Positions 5,382 to 5,944 of a stretch of 5,944 nt of DNA are shown piece after piece; the stretch's first letter is position 1; each line of letters opens with the position of its first letter. The position numbers and the translations under genes are program-made. The notes under the pieces were generated by a model. That model was not told the origin of the DNA, searched no databases, and saw only the letters and a list, made by a program, of their open reading frames with translations. The stretch comes from Desulfuromonadaceae bacterium UBA6124. Lineage in GTDB: Bacteria; Desulfobacterota; Desulfuromonadia; Desulfuromonadales; Trichloromonadaceae. The DNA lies in assembly GCA_002423365.1 (NCBI GenBank), contig DIVU01000311.1, forward strand, positions 7,739 through 13,682, in the 5' to 3' direction.

Positions 5382-5944
5382 TCAACAGGTTTTATCCTCG
5401 CGGCTAAAGAGACTCCAGGCGAAGACGAAAATAAAGCCGGAAAGTACCGCCACCTTGCCGTACAGCGGCACCCCGGCGGCAGTCGCGGCCAGCTCCCAGG
5501 ACTGAACAAGAGCACCACCAACGAACATGCCCATCACCACCAAACCGGCATCGGCATCTCCCTCCCCGGCCTTGATCAGTTGCCGGAAGGGACAACCGCC
5601 GATCAGCACCGAAAGCCAACCGACCAGGGCCATGCCGAAAAAACTCCAGAGCTGGTCCGTATGGGCCCCGGGCTGGCCGTAAAAACCAAGGCGAAAGCCG
5701 CCGGTTACGAGATTGATCACCACCGCGCTGAGGGCGAAGGCCAACAACCCGTAGAGCAGCGGCGACCGGAAACCGAGGAGCAGGGCGTCGCGCAGGGCGC
5801 CGGTAACACAGAGTCGGCTGCGCTGGGCGAGCCCGCCAAGGAGCAGGCCTGCGGCCAGGGAAACAGTCCGTGGCGCATGGGCCGTGGCGCTTCCCCACGC
5901 CGACTCCAGGAGAAAGCCGGGGCCGGTCAACAGAAAGACCAGCA
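5382..5944 (-). CDS. yedE: YedE/YeeE-family membrane transporter, C-terminal part (putative selenium or sulfur compound transporter)
   Basis: The gene runs off the right edge, leaving about 187 C-terminal residues of a protein usually near 350-400. About five hydrophobic segments are visible, so it is an inner-membrane protein. Two family signatures are present: AQRSRLCVTGALRD and GGCPFRQLIKAGEGDADAGL, each with the conserved cysteine that in thiosulfate-transporting YeeE proteins passes the substrate through the pore. This pattern with the acidic GEGDADA segment fits the YedE subgroup associated with selenium metabolism genes, so selenium-compound uptake is the usual guess; sulfur compounds such as thiosulfate are the alternative. 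It ends SREDKTC and is followed closely by the PqqD-like gene, suggesting one transcript. A TTG at 5930 could be read as a start, but the open frame continues to the edge and the protein would lack half its fold, so it is treated as truncated by the window. Confidence 0.87.
   Translation of the reverse strand, partial: LVFLLTGPGFLLESAWGSATAHAPRTVSLAAGLLLGGLAQRSRLCVTGALRDALLLGFRSPLLYGLLAFALSAVVINLVTGGFRLGFYGQPGAHTDQLWSFFGMALVGWLSVLIGGCPFRQLIKAGEGDADAGLVVMGMFVGGALVQSWELAATAAGVPLYGKVAVLSGFIFVFAWSLFSREDKTC

Overview
The window reads as a piece of a GC-rich (roughly 60% by eye) anaerobic deltaproteobacterial chromosome, most likely a Desulfuromonadales/Geobacterales member. The basis is the gene set, above all a PqqD-like protein, a radical SAM/SPASM enzyme and a SPASM-only partner together, which I recall being named the 'GeoRSP' system in Geobacter-type genomes. 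No rRNA or other taxonomic marker is present. All genes lie on the minus strand, so transcription runs from right to left.

In transcription order the layout is: (1) the 3' half of a YedE/YeeE-family membrane transporter, cut by the right edge; (2) a PqqD-like peptide chaperone starting about 19 bases after it; (3) a radical SAM/SPASM maturase whose start overlaps the PqqD stop by 8 bases; (4) after a 68-base gap, an 18-residue ORF (positions 3923-3979, MKKYMKPRVVGSSNVHPC) with an 11-base perfect Shine-Dalgarno sequence and tandem stops; (5) a strong intrinsic terminator right behind this ORF; (6) a SPASM-domain protein with a radical-SAM-like fold that has lost both the CxxxCxxC cluster motif and the GGEP motif; (7) a cysteine desulfurase of the NifS-like 'EGGT' type; (8) a small lipoprotein of unknown function; (9) a PIN-PhoH fusion ATPase, followed by a hairpin at the left edge.

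Genes 2-6 look like a ribosomally made, post-translationally modified peptide (RiPP) system. The PqqD-like protein would hold the leader of the tiny peptide, the SAM enzyme would modify it, and the SPASM-only protein would act as a non-catalytic partner. The YedE transporter upstream and the cysteine desulfurase downstream suggest a link to sulfur or selenium supply, which is notable because the peptide ends in cysteine. The lipoprotein and PhoH genes are probably co-oriented housekeeping or loosely associated genes. The most interesting object is the 18-residue peptide gene, which is far below usual gene-calling limits and could easily be missing from annotations.
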